From the NCBI GenBank assembly GCA_946800325.1, contig OX326958.1:32781314-32845313 (forward strand): DNA of 64,000 nucleotides. The letters are read 5' to 3'. This DNA comes from Luzula sylvatica. Taxonomy: Eukaryota > Streptophyta > Magnoliopsida > Poales > Juncaceae. A program made the translations under genes and the position numbers. Shown one piece after another: positions 50,602 to 62,442 of this stretch; the first letter of the stretch is position 1; every line of letters begins with the position of its first letter. Under the pieces are notes generated by a model. It did no database searches, was not told the DNA's origin, and saw nothing but the letters and a program-made list of their open reading frames with translations.

Positions 50602-50761
50602 ATGATAGAAACCACACTCTTTTTCCCACGAATTTACCACAACTGCCACGTGTCAGCACATCATTGGCTGCAGCAAAAGTTGATGGAAACTTGCAGCCAA
50701 TGATGTGCTGACACATGGCAGTTGTGGTAAATTCGTGGAAAAAAGGTGTGATTTCTATCAT
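50602..50761. mobile_element. Near-perfect palindromic MITE, 160 bp, TA duplication
   Basis: ATGATAGAAACCACACTCTT, then CCCACGAATTTACCACAACT, pairs almost perfectly with the right half. TA flanks both sides, and the pairing extends to GAGTA...TACTC (50597-50766). The centre is TGCAGCAAAAGTTGATGGAAACTTGCA. The RNA would form a long hairpin. Ends are related to the elements at 53433 and 60781. Confidence 0.85.
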
Positions 50762-50766
50762 TACTC

Positions 50767-51858
50767 GTGGTAATTAATAGTTTTGCTGCAAATATATATT
50801 CCCAAAGCACATAATTACTGCATCTAGGATTCTTGCCAAAACTCCAAGAGTCACACTAGCAGCAAGTAGAAAAATTGACGGGAGTAGCTAGAAACTGAGA
50901 AGACTTTGCTCTTTCTATAAACTCTTCTCATTCATCTCCTTCTAAAACATAACACTATTTTGTATCCAAAATATTTCCTCTTTTAAAAATTGGTGGAAGC
51001 CTTCCTAAACTCCTCTCATTCGTAAGTATCTATTTCAACACTATTTTGTACTCAAAGTTTCTTTGCATTACTATTTTGTACTATTTATCAGTAAAGTTTT
51101 GTATTTTTTGGTACTTACTTACATTACTTTTTACCAGTAAAATTTTGCTGTTGAAAAGGAGATGTTACAATACTATTTACCAGTATGGACATTGCAATCT
51201 TGTCTTGTTTTCAAGCACGAGGATTTAATGAATATTTGAGATGTCACAATACCATTTATCTCACAAATGTCAAATTTGATGCTTGAAAAATAGCATGAAA
51301 TATTTGTTCGTTCATCAATAACCCATGACTTGTTTTCTAGCCGATTTGATTGTAATATTTGAGTTACATTTTATATCACAACACTATTTACCAGTATGGA
51401 TTGATACAGTAAAATATTGTATTTATTCCTGTTATTATGCTGCATCAGTTGTTTGTATATTAACAACATTTTTGCAGATGGAGAATGATATGGAAACTAT
51501 CAACAAGAGAGCGAAATCAAACTCAAGTGCACAAAACATCTTAGCAATTTTCTTCTGAAGTTCATGACGGAGCAAGTTAGGAAAGGTATGAAATCTGGCC
51601 AAGGTTTCAAGAATCAAGCCATAATTGCAGCGGTTAGGGCAATAAGTGATGAGTATCATGTTCAAGTCTCCGAAAATAAAGTTACGAACCATAAAACTGT
51701 AAATTTCAGTTGTGTTAATCCAAACATAAAAAGTTAAAATTGCGGTAATATATGATTCTATCATCCAAACATAATAAATGACATTGCAATGCAGGAGTAT
51801 AACATGCAGTAGATCAATTTCTCCTTGTATATTACAATGCAACTATCCAAACACCCCC
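50767..51858 (+). mobile_element. Truncated Harbinger-type element carrying a Myb/SANT-like gene fragment
   Basis: The right end, inverted, reads GGGGGTGTTTGGATAGTTGC, a typical Tourist/Harbinger terminus, followed by TAA (51859-51861). No matching left end was found, so the left edge is unknown and the start given is only the neighbouring element boundary. ACCAGTATGGA-type phrases recur at about 51180 and 51391. The coding fragment is listed separately. Confidence 0.5.
51480..51737 (+). pseudogene. Myb/SANT-like domain fragment (Myb_DNA-bind_3 type)
   Basis: After a splice-acceptor-like TTTTTGCAG, ATG at 51480 begins MENDMETINKRAKSNSSAQ. That frame stops at 51556. A second frame continues with LSNFLLKFMTEQVRKGMKSG, GFKNQAIIAAVRAISDEY and VSENKVTNHK, the pattern of the Myb/SANT-like domain (TEQVRKG..., GFKKQAW..., VKNR). 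In Harbinger elements such a protein partners the transposase; plants also use it in host genes. The frame break and the early stop show it is dead. Confidence 0.6.
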
Positions 51859-52349
51859 TAATTTTAGGGAAATTTTTAACTATAGACACTTATAAAGTAG
51901 GAATCACCAAAATAGCTACTTTAGTATCAAAATTACAAAAACAACACTTTCGACATTTGAAAAGTCGATGTATAAACTTGATTTTTACCGAATACACTAC
52001 CCCATGTTTCACCTAAGGTTTATATTATTTAAAAAAAATGTAAAAATATCAAAATAAAAATTATATCTAAAAAGCATATGTGTTATACTAACAACAAATA
52101 TTTCATGTTTATAAAATGATGTATTTCAAAATATTTTAAGTCGCAAATACAAACTTATGTTCAAAGAAGTGAAATATCATATTTAAGTATGAGTTTTCAT
52201 TGTGTTTTCATTGTGTTAATTTAACAAATTAATCAAACACGATAATCTCAAAAAAATAGTAAAATATTTTTTCATATTGATTTTTAATAAAAATAAATTA
52301 TACACTAGATTATAAAATTCTCAAATAATAATATTTTAAAAAACCAATG

Positions 52350-52440
52350 ACCTCATAATTTGAATGGTTAGGTGCTTTGACACATGATCCATAAGTTGTA
52401 GATTCGAGTCTCATTGATACCATATAGAAAATGAATCCAA
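52350..52440 (+). mobile_element. tRNA-derived SINE head
   Basis: TGGTTAGGTGC and, about 35 bp later, GATTCGAGTCTC resemble A and B boxes of a tRNA-type Pol III promoter. Body and ends are not clear. Confidence 0.4.
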
Positions 52441-52779
52441 AAATGAGCACGATTCGTGATTTATGATTCTCCTAAAAAAATAATATTTTAAAACAATTTA
52501 TTATATTGTTGTCATTTCTAATAACATTTGTAAATATTGATTATAATTTAAAAATATTTGTGATTTTTCTATGAATGAACTAATGAAATTAGGACTTGAT
52601 TTCATATTTATTTTGGATGCTAATAAGGGAGAAAGACGGATGAAATCAAGAAAAATTAAGACTTTAACTAATTCGATAAAAGTAGGTAGTAGTTATGTAA
52701 TTTTATTATAGAAGTGGTTATCCTTAATTACTATTTTCTAATGGTATCCGTCAATCGACTGTTTTCGTTACTGATACCT

Positions 52780-52880
52780 AATTTTTTGTGTGCCAATGAA
52801 ATCGAACCCACGACGATTAACAACATATGAATTTTTGTGTCTCCCACTCAACCAACTAGGCTATTGGTCTATTAGCAAAT
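52780..52880 (-). mobile_element. tRNA-derived SINE head
   Basis: On the - strand TAGTTGGTTGAGTGGG and, downstream, GTGGGTTCGATTTC resemble Pol III A and B boxes. It is close in form to the head at 44886-44990. Confidence 0.45.
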
Positions 52881-53164
52881 TATCCCGATAATATTGGTTT
52901 TTCATTTTTTCCAACTTTGATTTCTTTCCTTAAAAGTATTTCATAGTTTACAAAATTATACATCTAAAATATTTTAATTCGTAAATACAAAATTATATTT
53001 TTGAAAAAAACTATTCTACTTAAATATTTTACTATTTTTTTTTTAGATTATTGTGTTTGATTAATTTGTTCAAAATTTCCCTTAATTTTACAATTTAATG
53101 GTTAAAAAAACTGGGCTCAAGAACTATTTAAAGGTTCAAATTAATTTTACATTTTTAAGTACAT

Positions 53165-53420
53165 ATATAAGGGATATTTTACTCTGCCACCAGATTGCCG
53201 TAAGAAATCAATAATTCTTAATTAATCTATTTAATTAACATCATAATTAACAAGAAATACTGAATTAATAATTTTTAATTATTAATTATCATTTGTTAAT
53301 TCGGATAGATGTTAATTAACACGTCAATCAATCTACATGTGTTAATTCATAAATTAATTAACTGGATTAATTAAGAATTAGTGATTTTTTTTTGTTGCAA
53401 TCACCATATGTGCCCTCCAT
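53165..53420. mobile_element. Palindromic MITE, TTAATTAAC family, copy 2
   Basis: Imperfect palindrome (AATTCTTAATTAATC...GGATTAATTAAGAATT). Its outer end, inverted, reads GGAGGGCACATATGGTG, shared in form with the copies at 62443-62690 and 61118-61395. It abuts the element at 53433. Confidence 0.55.
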
Positions 53421-53432
53421 ATATAATGAGTA

Positions 53433-55844
53433 ATGATAGGAACCACACTTTTATTCCCGAATATTTTCCCGAATCTGATGTGGCACTTATTGATGTGCCA
53501 CATCAGCTAAACCACTTTCGTTCAAAAAGAGATGCTTCATAAAACTCAGGTACTCACAAACGAGAGCGAGAGAGAGAGAGAGTTTCTCCTCATATGAGCT
53601 CATCCTCGTCTCTCCTCTCCTACCAGATTAGGAGCCATCGTCAAACATGGCGATCTCGAAACCGATATAAATCGAAGCCACCAGATGCTTTTTTAACTCT
53701 CAAAACTTGAAGCCGCCGGATTCTCCTTGAAACCACTACCAAAGCCAAGAAACAACTCTGAAAACTCATTTAACTCTCGACACCAGATGCTAAAACCTTT
53801 CATTATCAAATGGTACAATCTTTTTCGAAATTAATTAGGGTTTTCTTGAGTGGTAATTAATTAGGATTTTATTGGCTGAAATTAGTGTTCTTTTATTGAA
53901 ATAGGTGTTTCTTTTTTCAATTTCCAGTTTGGCCAAATTAGGTTAATTAAGCTAATCAATTTAGGGAAATTTCAAATTAGTGTTTTCCAATTTATGGCAG
54001 TTACTTCAAATTAAGAGTTCTTTGACAGGTTTTCTAACACCTGAAAATTTACCAGTAGGTTTTTACTCCAATTTGCCCAGTTTTTTTGAAAAGGGATAAT
54101 CCTACAAAAGCCAAAAAATTATATTCAATTTAGTTATTTGAATTTCTAAATGATCTTTTTGGGTAACAAGTATATTCAAAGAGTATATTCAATTTATGCA
54201 GATCAAGTTAGATAAATTAATCAGAGCAAAATAAATATAGATTTAAATTTGAATTTTGGTGAATCAAGGTTGTAATGGGTACAGCCGATACCAATCATTA
54301 TTGGTATTTGACTGGTACAAGTTTTGATGCATTTAATGCTGGGTTCGAAAATGATGGATTGACACCGCATACACGGTTAGATGTTGACCTGGGAGCTCGA
54401 ATGTGAATTGGAATTTTTAGCGTTTAGTATCGATGCGTTGTTTAGGAATTTAGGACTGAAATTTAATTTAACCATGAATGTTTATGTGTGCGAGTGTGTA
54501 CCATTTTAAGTTTAAATATTGTAATAAATATACATCGTGTTTTAATTGAAAAGAATGCATGTGTTTGTCTGATGAAATGAGTTGGATGTAAATTGTTTCA
54601 ACCCGAAATCAATGATTAGTCATTTATTGGTTCGTATTGTGCGATTCCAAGTTATTTTTCATCATTAACAGTTAATCCCATACCTTTAAAAAAAAAAAGA
54701 ATTAAATGAGAAATATAATGATCTAGTTGATATTTTGTACAAAGCTACTTGTACGAATAAAATGACATGACAAAAGCTTACTAATACCATACACAAACAT
54801 GAACACCATGAACAAATACAATTTTCACAAATTCAAACTTTACTTTTCAAAGCAACACAAATTCAAACTATTGTGGTAGCTTAACAAGGTCTTCTTCTCG
54901 CATCTCGAGCAACATGGCCACATACTTCTCATTCCATTAACTACATACTGGTGCCAGCATTGACCGGTACAGAAGGACACCGATCACGAAAATGTGCTAT
55001 TCCCCTTTTTCCTTATCGTGCAATTCTTCCTCATTTCAATCCAATTTTTTTTAGCTCCATTTTCCAATTTAATTGCATCAGAACCCTTCTTTCACTTTTG
55101 AATTGTCCTTCCAATCACCATGGTTCTATAATCGGCTCTACTATGAATACAATAAAGACATAAAAATTTAAATGCATGATCTTTTTCAAAAATATTCATA
55201 ATAAATAAATAAAGTTAAAAACAAATGTGTACCAGCCCCGGAATTCTTCGGTCGGTTTTACTGGAGGCTCAATCAGCCCAATTATTCTCAATTAGTAAAT
55301 TAAGATTGTCAAATAAATCTCAATCGGACATATTTAACCCTTAATCACTCAAATAAGTTCTCATCAAGCCCCAAATCAATCAATAAATTAAACATATCTT
55401 TTTAATAAAGAAATATAAGTTCTGACCTGACCTTCTTGCGATTTGAAATAGGCGATTATAAGTCCAAAGAGGAGATGAAAGGACGGTTCTAGTTTTTTTT
55501 CAAACCAAGCAAAGTGAAGCAAATCAGAAAACAGAACTGAAAGAGAAAATATAGGTCTCTATAGGCCTCTCTCGAGCTGTGTTCCTATTGTCGTTGGAGA
55601 ATCGAGCAAACGTTTTGTAGTGAGAGAGGTTGAGAGAGCAAACCCTAGACAAGCGTGAAAGAAAAGTGTGTGACTGCAGGGAGAGTGAAGAAAGAGCCCC
55701 AAATTACTTATTTTTTTAAAAAATAAAAGGTCGCGCGCTTAGAATCTGGGAGAGATAGGGGCAATGAATTTGTTGACATGGCAGACCAGTGCCACATCAC
55801 CAATTCGGGAAGATATTCGGGGAAATAAGTATGGTTAGTATCAT
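53433..55844. mobile_element. 2.4 kb element with ATGATAG termini and TA duplication
   Basis: Left ATGATAGGAACCACACTTTT, then GAATATTTTCCCGAAT, pairs with the right end inverted (ATGATACTAACCATACTTAT, then GAATATCTTCCCGAAT). Both are followed by GATGTGGCAC. TA flanks both ends (53431-53432 and 55845-55846). The interior has no recognisable transposase; UTR-like GA-rich tracts near both ends (about 53560-53585 and 55560-55640) may be captured gene sequence. The superfamily is uncertain. Confidence 0.7.
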
Positions 55845-55857
55845 TAATTTAAATTCA

Positions 55858-56125
55858 AGGATAATTATATCATGACCCTCAAATTCTTACATTTTATATA
55901 TCATCAATTAACAATTAATTTAACGTGATAATTAACGAAAATACATTTTATTAACGAATAATTGAAATTAATTAAGAATCGTTAATCCATACATACTTTA
56001 ATTATATATTAGTTAATTATTAATGGAACGTATTTTTGTTAATTACCATACTTATGCTAATTAAGTGTTAATCAGTGGAGGGGAAGCACCGTATCTGGCC
56101 TCTAAATTCAATTTTCAATTTCTCG
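55858..56125. mobile_element. Palindromic MITE, TTAATTAAC family, copy 3
   Basis: ATATCATGACCCTCAAATTC at the left, then AACAATTAATTTAACGTGAT, pairs imperfectly with the right half, ending (inverted) AGAGGCCAGATACGGTGC. Edges approximate. Confidence 0.5.
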
Positions 56126-56375
56126 GGTCCAATCCCTGTGCATGGAATGAAATCTAGTTTTGTTATCTTCGTACGTACCGGTTTTATATTGATACCATAA
56201 CGACCTTGTGTTAGGTTAATTTTGACATAAAACATCAACATTCATATGTGACCTGAGGGATGTTTAATTAATTCTAATAGCAAAATTATATTTTTAGAGG
56301 AAAAAACATTAGTAATATTATAAATTATAAATGAAATGTAAAACAACACCAGAAATATTGAGGTAATTGTTTGTT

Positions 56376-56611
56376 GGGAAGTTCTATGATAGATTCATTT
56401 TCTTATCATGGACTCTTTTTCAAAAAATTATTTTAAGAATTTTAGTTATTTATTAATTAATTAATTATACAAAATTTATGTCTTGGGTAACATTAAATGG
56501 TAAATATACAATAGAATCTTGCAAAAAAAAGCATTATTTAACAAATATTTGAATTTTTTTTTTTTTTAAATGGGTCCATGATAAGAAAATGGGTCTATCA
56601 TAGAACTCCCC
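56376..56611. mobile_element. Mutator-type MITE, TTCTATCATA family, 236 bp
   Basis: GGGAAGTTCTATGATAGATT pairs with the right end (inverted GGGGAGTTCTATGATAGACC). A perfect 9 bp duplication TTGTTTGTT flanks it (56367-56375 and 56612-56620). Confidence 0.85.
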
Positions 56612-56620
56612 TTGTTTGTT

Positions 56621-58440
56621 CTACCAATTATTAATTGATTTTTTTAAGAAAAAAATCATAAGAAATAAGTAGATAGAAAAAAATATAAAAGAAAAATAAT
56701 TTGCACAATTGTAAGTGCATGTGAAAGTTACTTAATAACTATAGTTTCATTTCGGTTCCATATTTTTTTAATACGGGCATAATTTTGAAATCCCATTATT
56801 TTCAACAATTTTAATATTGTTTGGTACGCGAACTTTTTCAAAGGTTATACATTTATGTATGTCATCTGCTAATTAATCTTTCAATATCCTTCTCAACATG
56901 ACGTAATTTGTTAGAAGTATTAATAATTTCTTAATAACTATAGTTTCATTTAGTAGTTAATCCCTTCTTGTATTTCTAATATTTGAGCTGATTGATCGAC
57001 CACGCTTCAGGCGTATACGAAACTTAAAATTATCCAAGAATATTGTACTACAACTGTGCACATTTTATTTGAAATTATTGTATCAGTAAATGCATCAAAT
57101 CATGAATTTACAATTTGTTGCAAATAATTAATTTATGAACTCTTAGTTCATATTTACTTCTTCGAGGATCTAATTCGATGGCACACTCTATATAATTCCT
57201 GATTTTTCTCAATTTTTATTTTTTCTGCTAATGTAGACACGAATTATTGATAATACCTAGTGAAATCCTTCGGAACTATCATGATGTAATATATGTTGAA
57301 TTGTTTAACTTATTATTGGCCATATTTGTCATTTATTTCTTTTCTTCTCCAAGGATTTATACATTTATAATAAAAAAAATTACCACACTTCAAGCATGTT
57401 TTTCATTTTTATTTATTATAACAAATTTCGGGAATACTATATTCATAACATGCATATTTGTTTTTTGTTTTTTTCTTGAATGTAAACTTATATACATTTT
57501 AAACTTCTGGTTTATACATGTACCAATATATATGTCAAACATTGTTTTAACTCGTTTTTGTGCGATATGTGATGCTACTGCACATACATATCTAAAAATT
57601 TCCAATCAAAACTTTTGGTTCCGAGACGCTCACAATTTATAACGAGATTTGAGAAATATTTATGATAAGTAGTTTGTCTTAATTTATTCATCATCGTAAC
57701 AAGCATTCTATATGCCTAAACAATTAATTCAAATCATATAATTTCTCTTATTTTATATGAGGAACTTCTAGTTCATAATAATCCAAGTTTCAATTTTACT
57801 AATACATGTCCATGCCATAAACAAATAAAAGTACTCTTCCGAGATAAATGGATAATAACTCTCCGAGAGTAATCAAAATAATGACTTTTTCTTAGTAATA
57901 AAAAATAGTGACTCTTCAGGAGTCATCCATCATATTTGCAATTAAATACATGTCATTTTGTAAATTAACAAAAAAAAATCCAAAACTATTTTGGATTAAT
58001 AATCTTAATATCCATATCGACAAAGTTATAGTTTTTATTCATTTTATTTCTCCTCTTTAAAAAGGTTAAATAATGTTCAGTGATTTACAAAAGCTACAAT
58101 TCTTTCATACAACATCCAAAATTTATGTGTACAAACTCTTAGTCATTTTGTATTGTTAAGGTTGATCTCAGACTTCCTGGCCATATTATTTTATTGAATC
58201 AATTGAAATTATGTCTCCATAAAATAGTTATTATTTTTCTTATCTAAAGAAGATATGATAGTAATATATCTAATATTTCTTAATTTTTTCTTATTTGAGT
58301 TCCATTTTGCTTTTTCCGGAGAATATTTGTGACATGATAACCACAGAGTAATTTCTCTCAAAACTCGTTAAGCATTTTTTCTAATATTTCTTAAGTGTTT
58401 CTTCGTCACATTTTTTTCATTGAGATATAATTTTTCATCT
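56621..58440. other. A/T-rich region without a recognisable gene
   Basis: The 131-residue hydrophobic frame at 57247-57642 (+) is rich in Ile, Phe and Leu, as expected from A/T-rich DNA, and shows no family motif. Decayed retroelement DNA is possible but I see no diagnostic motif. Confidence 0.4.
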
Positions 58441-58770
58441 TGCAATGTCGGGTGCGTTCAATATAAATAAATAAAACAATATCAAGATTAATATCAACAA
58501 TAAAAAATAATATATTTTTTATAACTCGTACCAGAGAATTGCATATATCAACAATGTCGGGTGCGTTCAATTTTTATAACCACCCGAGAATGAATGAAAA
58601 GAATAGAATTGTCGTGAAACAAGCATTAACCTAGTTCCGGTAATTCTCTGGTACGAGTTATAAAAATTATATTATTTTTCAGTATCATACCACAACTATA
58701 TTTGTAGTGTTTGTTGTTCTTTCTGACATGTTTTACTATATAGTCGTGTGGTATGATATTGAAAATAAGC
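58441..58770. repeat. Cluster of hairpins and direct repeats
   Basis: CAATGTCGGGTGCGTTCAAT occurs at about 58443 and 58553. ATAACTCGTACCAGAGAATT (about 58521) is inverted at about 58641-58660, with pairing continuing into A/T-rich flanks. A further pair, AGTATCATACCACAACTATA and the inverted copy near 58740-58765, lies next to it. It resembles nested small MITEs. No gene seen. Confidence 0.65.
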
Positions 58771-59285
58771 GCTAGTATTGTAAATAAATTTTCTTTTTTT
58801 TGATAATAAATGGAGAAGTCTTGTATGTTCCTCGTCCATTGATGTAAATAAATATTCTTAATTTCATATTAATTTGGAATTTGGCAGGAAATAGCCTGTC
58901 GCAGAGTAAAAAAGTTGTAATGAAAAAATATGATAGTTACATATTTTATAATACTAAGGAGGTCACGGCACCACCCGATGTTTCGGAAGAGCTATTTGAA
59001 AAAAAAAATCATATTGCTAAGGAATGACATAACAAAATATTTTTATACTACGACGATCTTGCGCCACTATATGAAGGTAAAAAATTTACAAATTTTAGTT
59101 TTGCAAAAACGGTCCATGTTGTAGATTTTTTTCCATTTTTGCAAAAAGTTGTAGAAATGCTATGTCAAAAAAGTCCCCGACTTTATTATGCAAAAAAAAA
59201 AACCCTGGCTATATTATGCAAAAAGTCTTTGCTTTTATTATGTTTCGAAATAATCTCGAACTTATGAATTTGACTTATAATTAGG

Positions 59286-59672
59286 TTGTCTCGAGGAGTG
59301 TTCACTGAGAAGAGGCTCAAATCAAATTGCAAGGACACAATCAATGAAAAAATATGGATGATTCTCCTAAAACTCTCTTACCTTCCAATGTTAGATCTAC
59401 TTTGGGGACTCGAAGATGATGCCTTCATAAATGTAGAAAACGAACTTCTTTTTCGCTATTTTGTACCTTATACACAAGAGACTAATTTTACTCAAAATAA
59501 ACCATCCATGCAAGTACCGGACTTTACACAAGTTGAAACTCCAACACATGAGCATACTTCTCAAGAACAAGGCTTCTCTCGGCGCACAAGGAAGCGTAAG
59601 GGAAATGCTAGTTTTCGCGATGACTATTTGGAGATGAAAAGATATGAGACGGATAAGTATTTACACGAATAA
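59286..59672 (+). pseudogene. Unidentified coding fragment, 128 residues
   Basis: The open frame has a TTG start and no near ATG, so it is probably an internal or 3' exon. It has an acidic patch (LEDDAFINVENELLFRY), a Thr/Gln-rich linker, a basic patch RRTRKRKG and a charged end DDYLEMKRYETDKYLHE. The linker-plus-basic-patch layout recalls the C-terminal part of Myb/SANT-like proteins found in plant transposons, but no domain can be named. Codon composition is more gene-like than the surroundings. Confidence 0.35.
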
Positions 59673-59756
59673 ATCATGAAGGTCTTTAGTGATGTCAAAG
59701 AAGAATTTAATGAGCATTAGTTATGTCGAAAATTAATAATCTGTGATTTTTAAATA

Positions 59757-60643
59757 TGATAATTTCCAAAAAAAAAAAACCAACCGTTTTTGGATATTGT
59801 AAAAAAAACCTTATCTTTTTGAAAACTCCAAAAAAAACTCCTCTACCAAACTTTTATTTTCAAATACCCATTATAGGTGTTAAAACTAACCATGGATGGT
59901 GTTATTTTTTTTACCAGAATACCCTTATATTTGCATATGTAGTAATTAAAAGAAATATTATGTTTTATCAATTTTAAGAAAGTCCTAACAAAAATTTAGC
60001 ATAAAATAATTATTATAGGTTATATTTATATAATTTTAATATTTCATACATTATATATATTTGGCTTTTATATTTTTTTTCCTAAAAAACTAACATAAAA
60101 TAATAATAATATGAACAACAATAGTAAAAAAACACCTTGCAAATATTTAAAAAATAAAATATCATGAAAGTATTAAAGAATTATACATAAAAAGAGAATG
60201 AAAATAAAAAAACTAGATGTTTAAACTGATATTTTTCTATCAACATATTCTCAAGGTGCTTATTTAATGTTGTTTATTTTATTATTATATGATGATAGTT
60301 TTTCATGAATAATAAATGAAATATTAAAATTATATAAACACAACATGTAATCATTTTATTTTTATGAAATTACTACATGTTAAAAAATATTTATGAATTT
60401 TCTTAAAAATAATAAAAATAATAAAAAATAACAAAAATAATTTTTTAATTATTACGTATGAAAGTAGAATGGTATTTTGTTCAAATTTTTTTTAATATTA
60501 TCCATGAATAGTTTTAGCTCCTATAGGGAGTATTTGAAAATAAAAGTTTGGCAGAAAAGTTTTTTTTTTTTGAGTTTTCAAAAAGATAGGAAATTGTATA
60601 CAATATCCAAAAAAGTTGGGGTTTTTTTTTCTGAAAATTTCTC
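59757..60643. mobile_element. Foldback Mutator-type MITE, 887 bp, copy 2 (inverted relative to copy 1)
   Basis: Same family as 40968-41838 but in the other orientation: its middle matches the complement of that copy (AACACCTTGCAAATATTTAA against its inverse). TTTTTAAATAT and TTTTTGAATAT flank it, a duplication with one change. Confidence 0.8.
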
Positions 60644-60780
60644 TTTTTGAATATTATTATGAGAATTATAATATTCTGACTTTCTGAGTACAGTTTGTAA
60701 GGGACATTATATATTTTGGTTTGTGTTTGTAAGAGAAGTTATAATATTTTGATAATGTTTCGAAAGCCCAATTTTAATAT

Positions 60781-60960
60781 CAATAATCATAGGCACCTAG
60801 ATTTTTTATCTAGATTTGCACCTAGAAATACACGTGGCATTCAAATTTAGAATTTCTAAAATTTATTTCCATTTAAAAGTTTGATGTGGCAACACCGTGA
60901 TTTGCCACGTATGTTTCTAGATGAAATCTAGGTGCGAAATCTAGGTGCCTATCATTATTG
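60781..60960. mobile_element. Palindromic MITE, 180 bp
   Basis: CAATAATCATAGGCACCTAG pairs with the inverted right end CAATAATGATAGGCACCTAG. Inner arms also match (ACGTGGCA...TGCCACGT). The ends share ATGATAGG with the elements at 50602 and 53433. Confidence 0.85.
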
Positions 60961-61117
60961 TTTTGATAATGGTTTAAGTTCTAATATTTTTATTCATGGA
61001 GAAAATGAAAGATTATGGATGAAAAAGGAAGAAGAAAATTGAATTATGACTGTATGAGAAAGAAATTAAAAATGAATTGAGTTTTATAGAAGATTAATGG
61101 TTATTATTATTTTTCAA

Positions 61118-61395
61118 AAAGAGGCCATATACTGCATCTCTATATTTTCCCACAACATTCTTTATATTTTTAATTGATAAATAGTTAACATGATCATTAA
61201 CAAAAATACATTCGATTAACAGTTAATTAATATATAATTAGAATACATATACATTAACAATTCTTAATTAATATAAATTAACTGTTAATCGGATGTACTT
61301 TTGTTAATGATCATGTTAATTAATTATCAATTAATAATTAATTGATGATATAAAGGATGTGACGAGAAAATGAGGGAGTACGATATAGTTATCCT
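61118..61395. mobile_element. Palindromic MITE, TTAATTAAC family, copy 4
   Basis: AACATGATCATTAACAAAAA pairs with TTTTGTTAATGATCATGTT; inner ACAGTTAATTAATAT pairs with ATATAAATTAACTGT. The left end AGAGGCCATATACTGCATC matches the family terminus. Confidence 0.7.
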
Positions 61396-62442
61396 TCCCA
61401 GAACAGTAGGTATGAGGTTCCAATCATACTTAAAAACTTGCAAATGGGAATTCGTAGTCGTTCTCGTTATCTATCATTATCTTTGTGTAATAATAAACTC
61501 CTTAATCATTTCTTATTAAATTCCTTCCAACTTCCAGCTAACCTGATCATAAAACCCAATTGGATGAAATATTTGACTTGTTGACATGATTATTTTGTAA
61601 GAATTTGTTGAGTGTTGAGTGGTGTCAATATTTCTTATAATAATTCTCGTTTAATGTTGGTCTCTCAGTTTGGACTTTGGAGTATATGTATATAGAGGTC
61701 ATATATTGTAACCCTCTATTTTCTCGTAACATCATGTATATTTCTAAATTGTGGGAGTATATGTATATAGAGAGGTCAATATTTCTTATAATCATTATCC
61801 CACAATCATTTTGATTTGTTTCTTTAAAATTGGAACGATACATAGAAAACCGATGCTTCGATCGCAAATAACTGATTAGCACAATCCTTGCACAAGAATG
61901 ACACAGACAAATCAAAAAATGATCCAAATTGTTTGCTCTCTAAAGAAATTTTATTTTTGTGTTGGTGTGGTGTTCTTTCAATCTGAAACTAGGACTTGGT
62001 TCCCCGGAAATATCTCAAATTGGGGATTAGTTTCTGGGAAATAAAAATTCGGATATGGTCTCCCGGTTGTAAATTAGGATGAGTCATTGAATAAAAATAG
62101 AAACATAATCGAAAATCGAAAATGAAATTTAAAGAGCTGACAGTCAAGAAGGAGTTGTCGCCTCTTCAAATTCGATCTGAATCAAAGAAAAGATAATGGC
62201 TCAATTATGAAAAGATTTAATTCGTGGCCTGATCTGTCCAACTAAACAGCCTGCTAGTTGGGTGCAGACATTAATTGATAAAACTTAATGCCACACACTC
62301 TTTAAGAGGACTTGGTTCTCACTTTTATGACGTAGTCTTGTTGTGAATTGACTCTCCAATTGAATCAAATTACTGGTTAGCAAGTTGGTAGGTATAAAGT
62401 ACTTCCAAACATCTACCCATGTTATTAGATTGGGAAATTATA
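61396..62442. other. Intergenic, no gene seen
   Basis: Contains a short direct repeat (GTCAATATTTCTTATAAT and AGTATATGTATATAGAG at about 61624/61679 and 61747/61783). Confidence 0.5.

Larger units (their letters stand above)
51862..53164. other. Intergenic, A/T-rich, with two SINE-like heads
   Basis: No gene seen apart from the SINE-like pieces at 52350-52440 and 52780-52880. Confidence 0.5.

Noticed and set aside
56085..56165. Possible SINE B box (GGGTCCAATCC)
   Set aside because: No convincing A box at the right distance, and it overlaps the end of a MITE.
57247..57642. 131-residue hydrophobic protein (membrane protein?)
   Set aside because: The Ile/Phe/Leu richness fits A/T-rich DNA; no motif, no promoter or intron signals.
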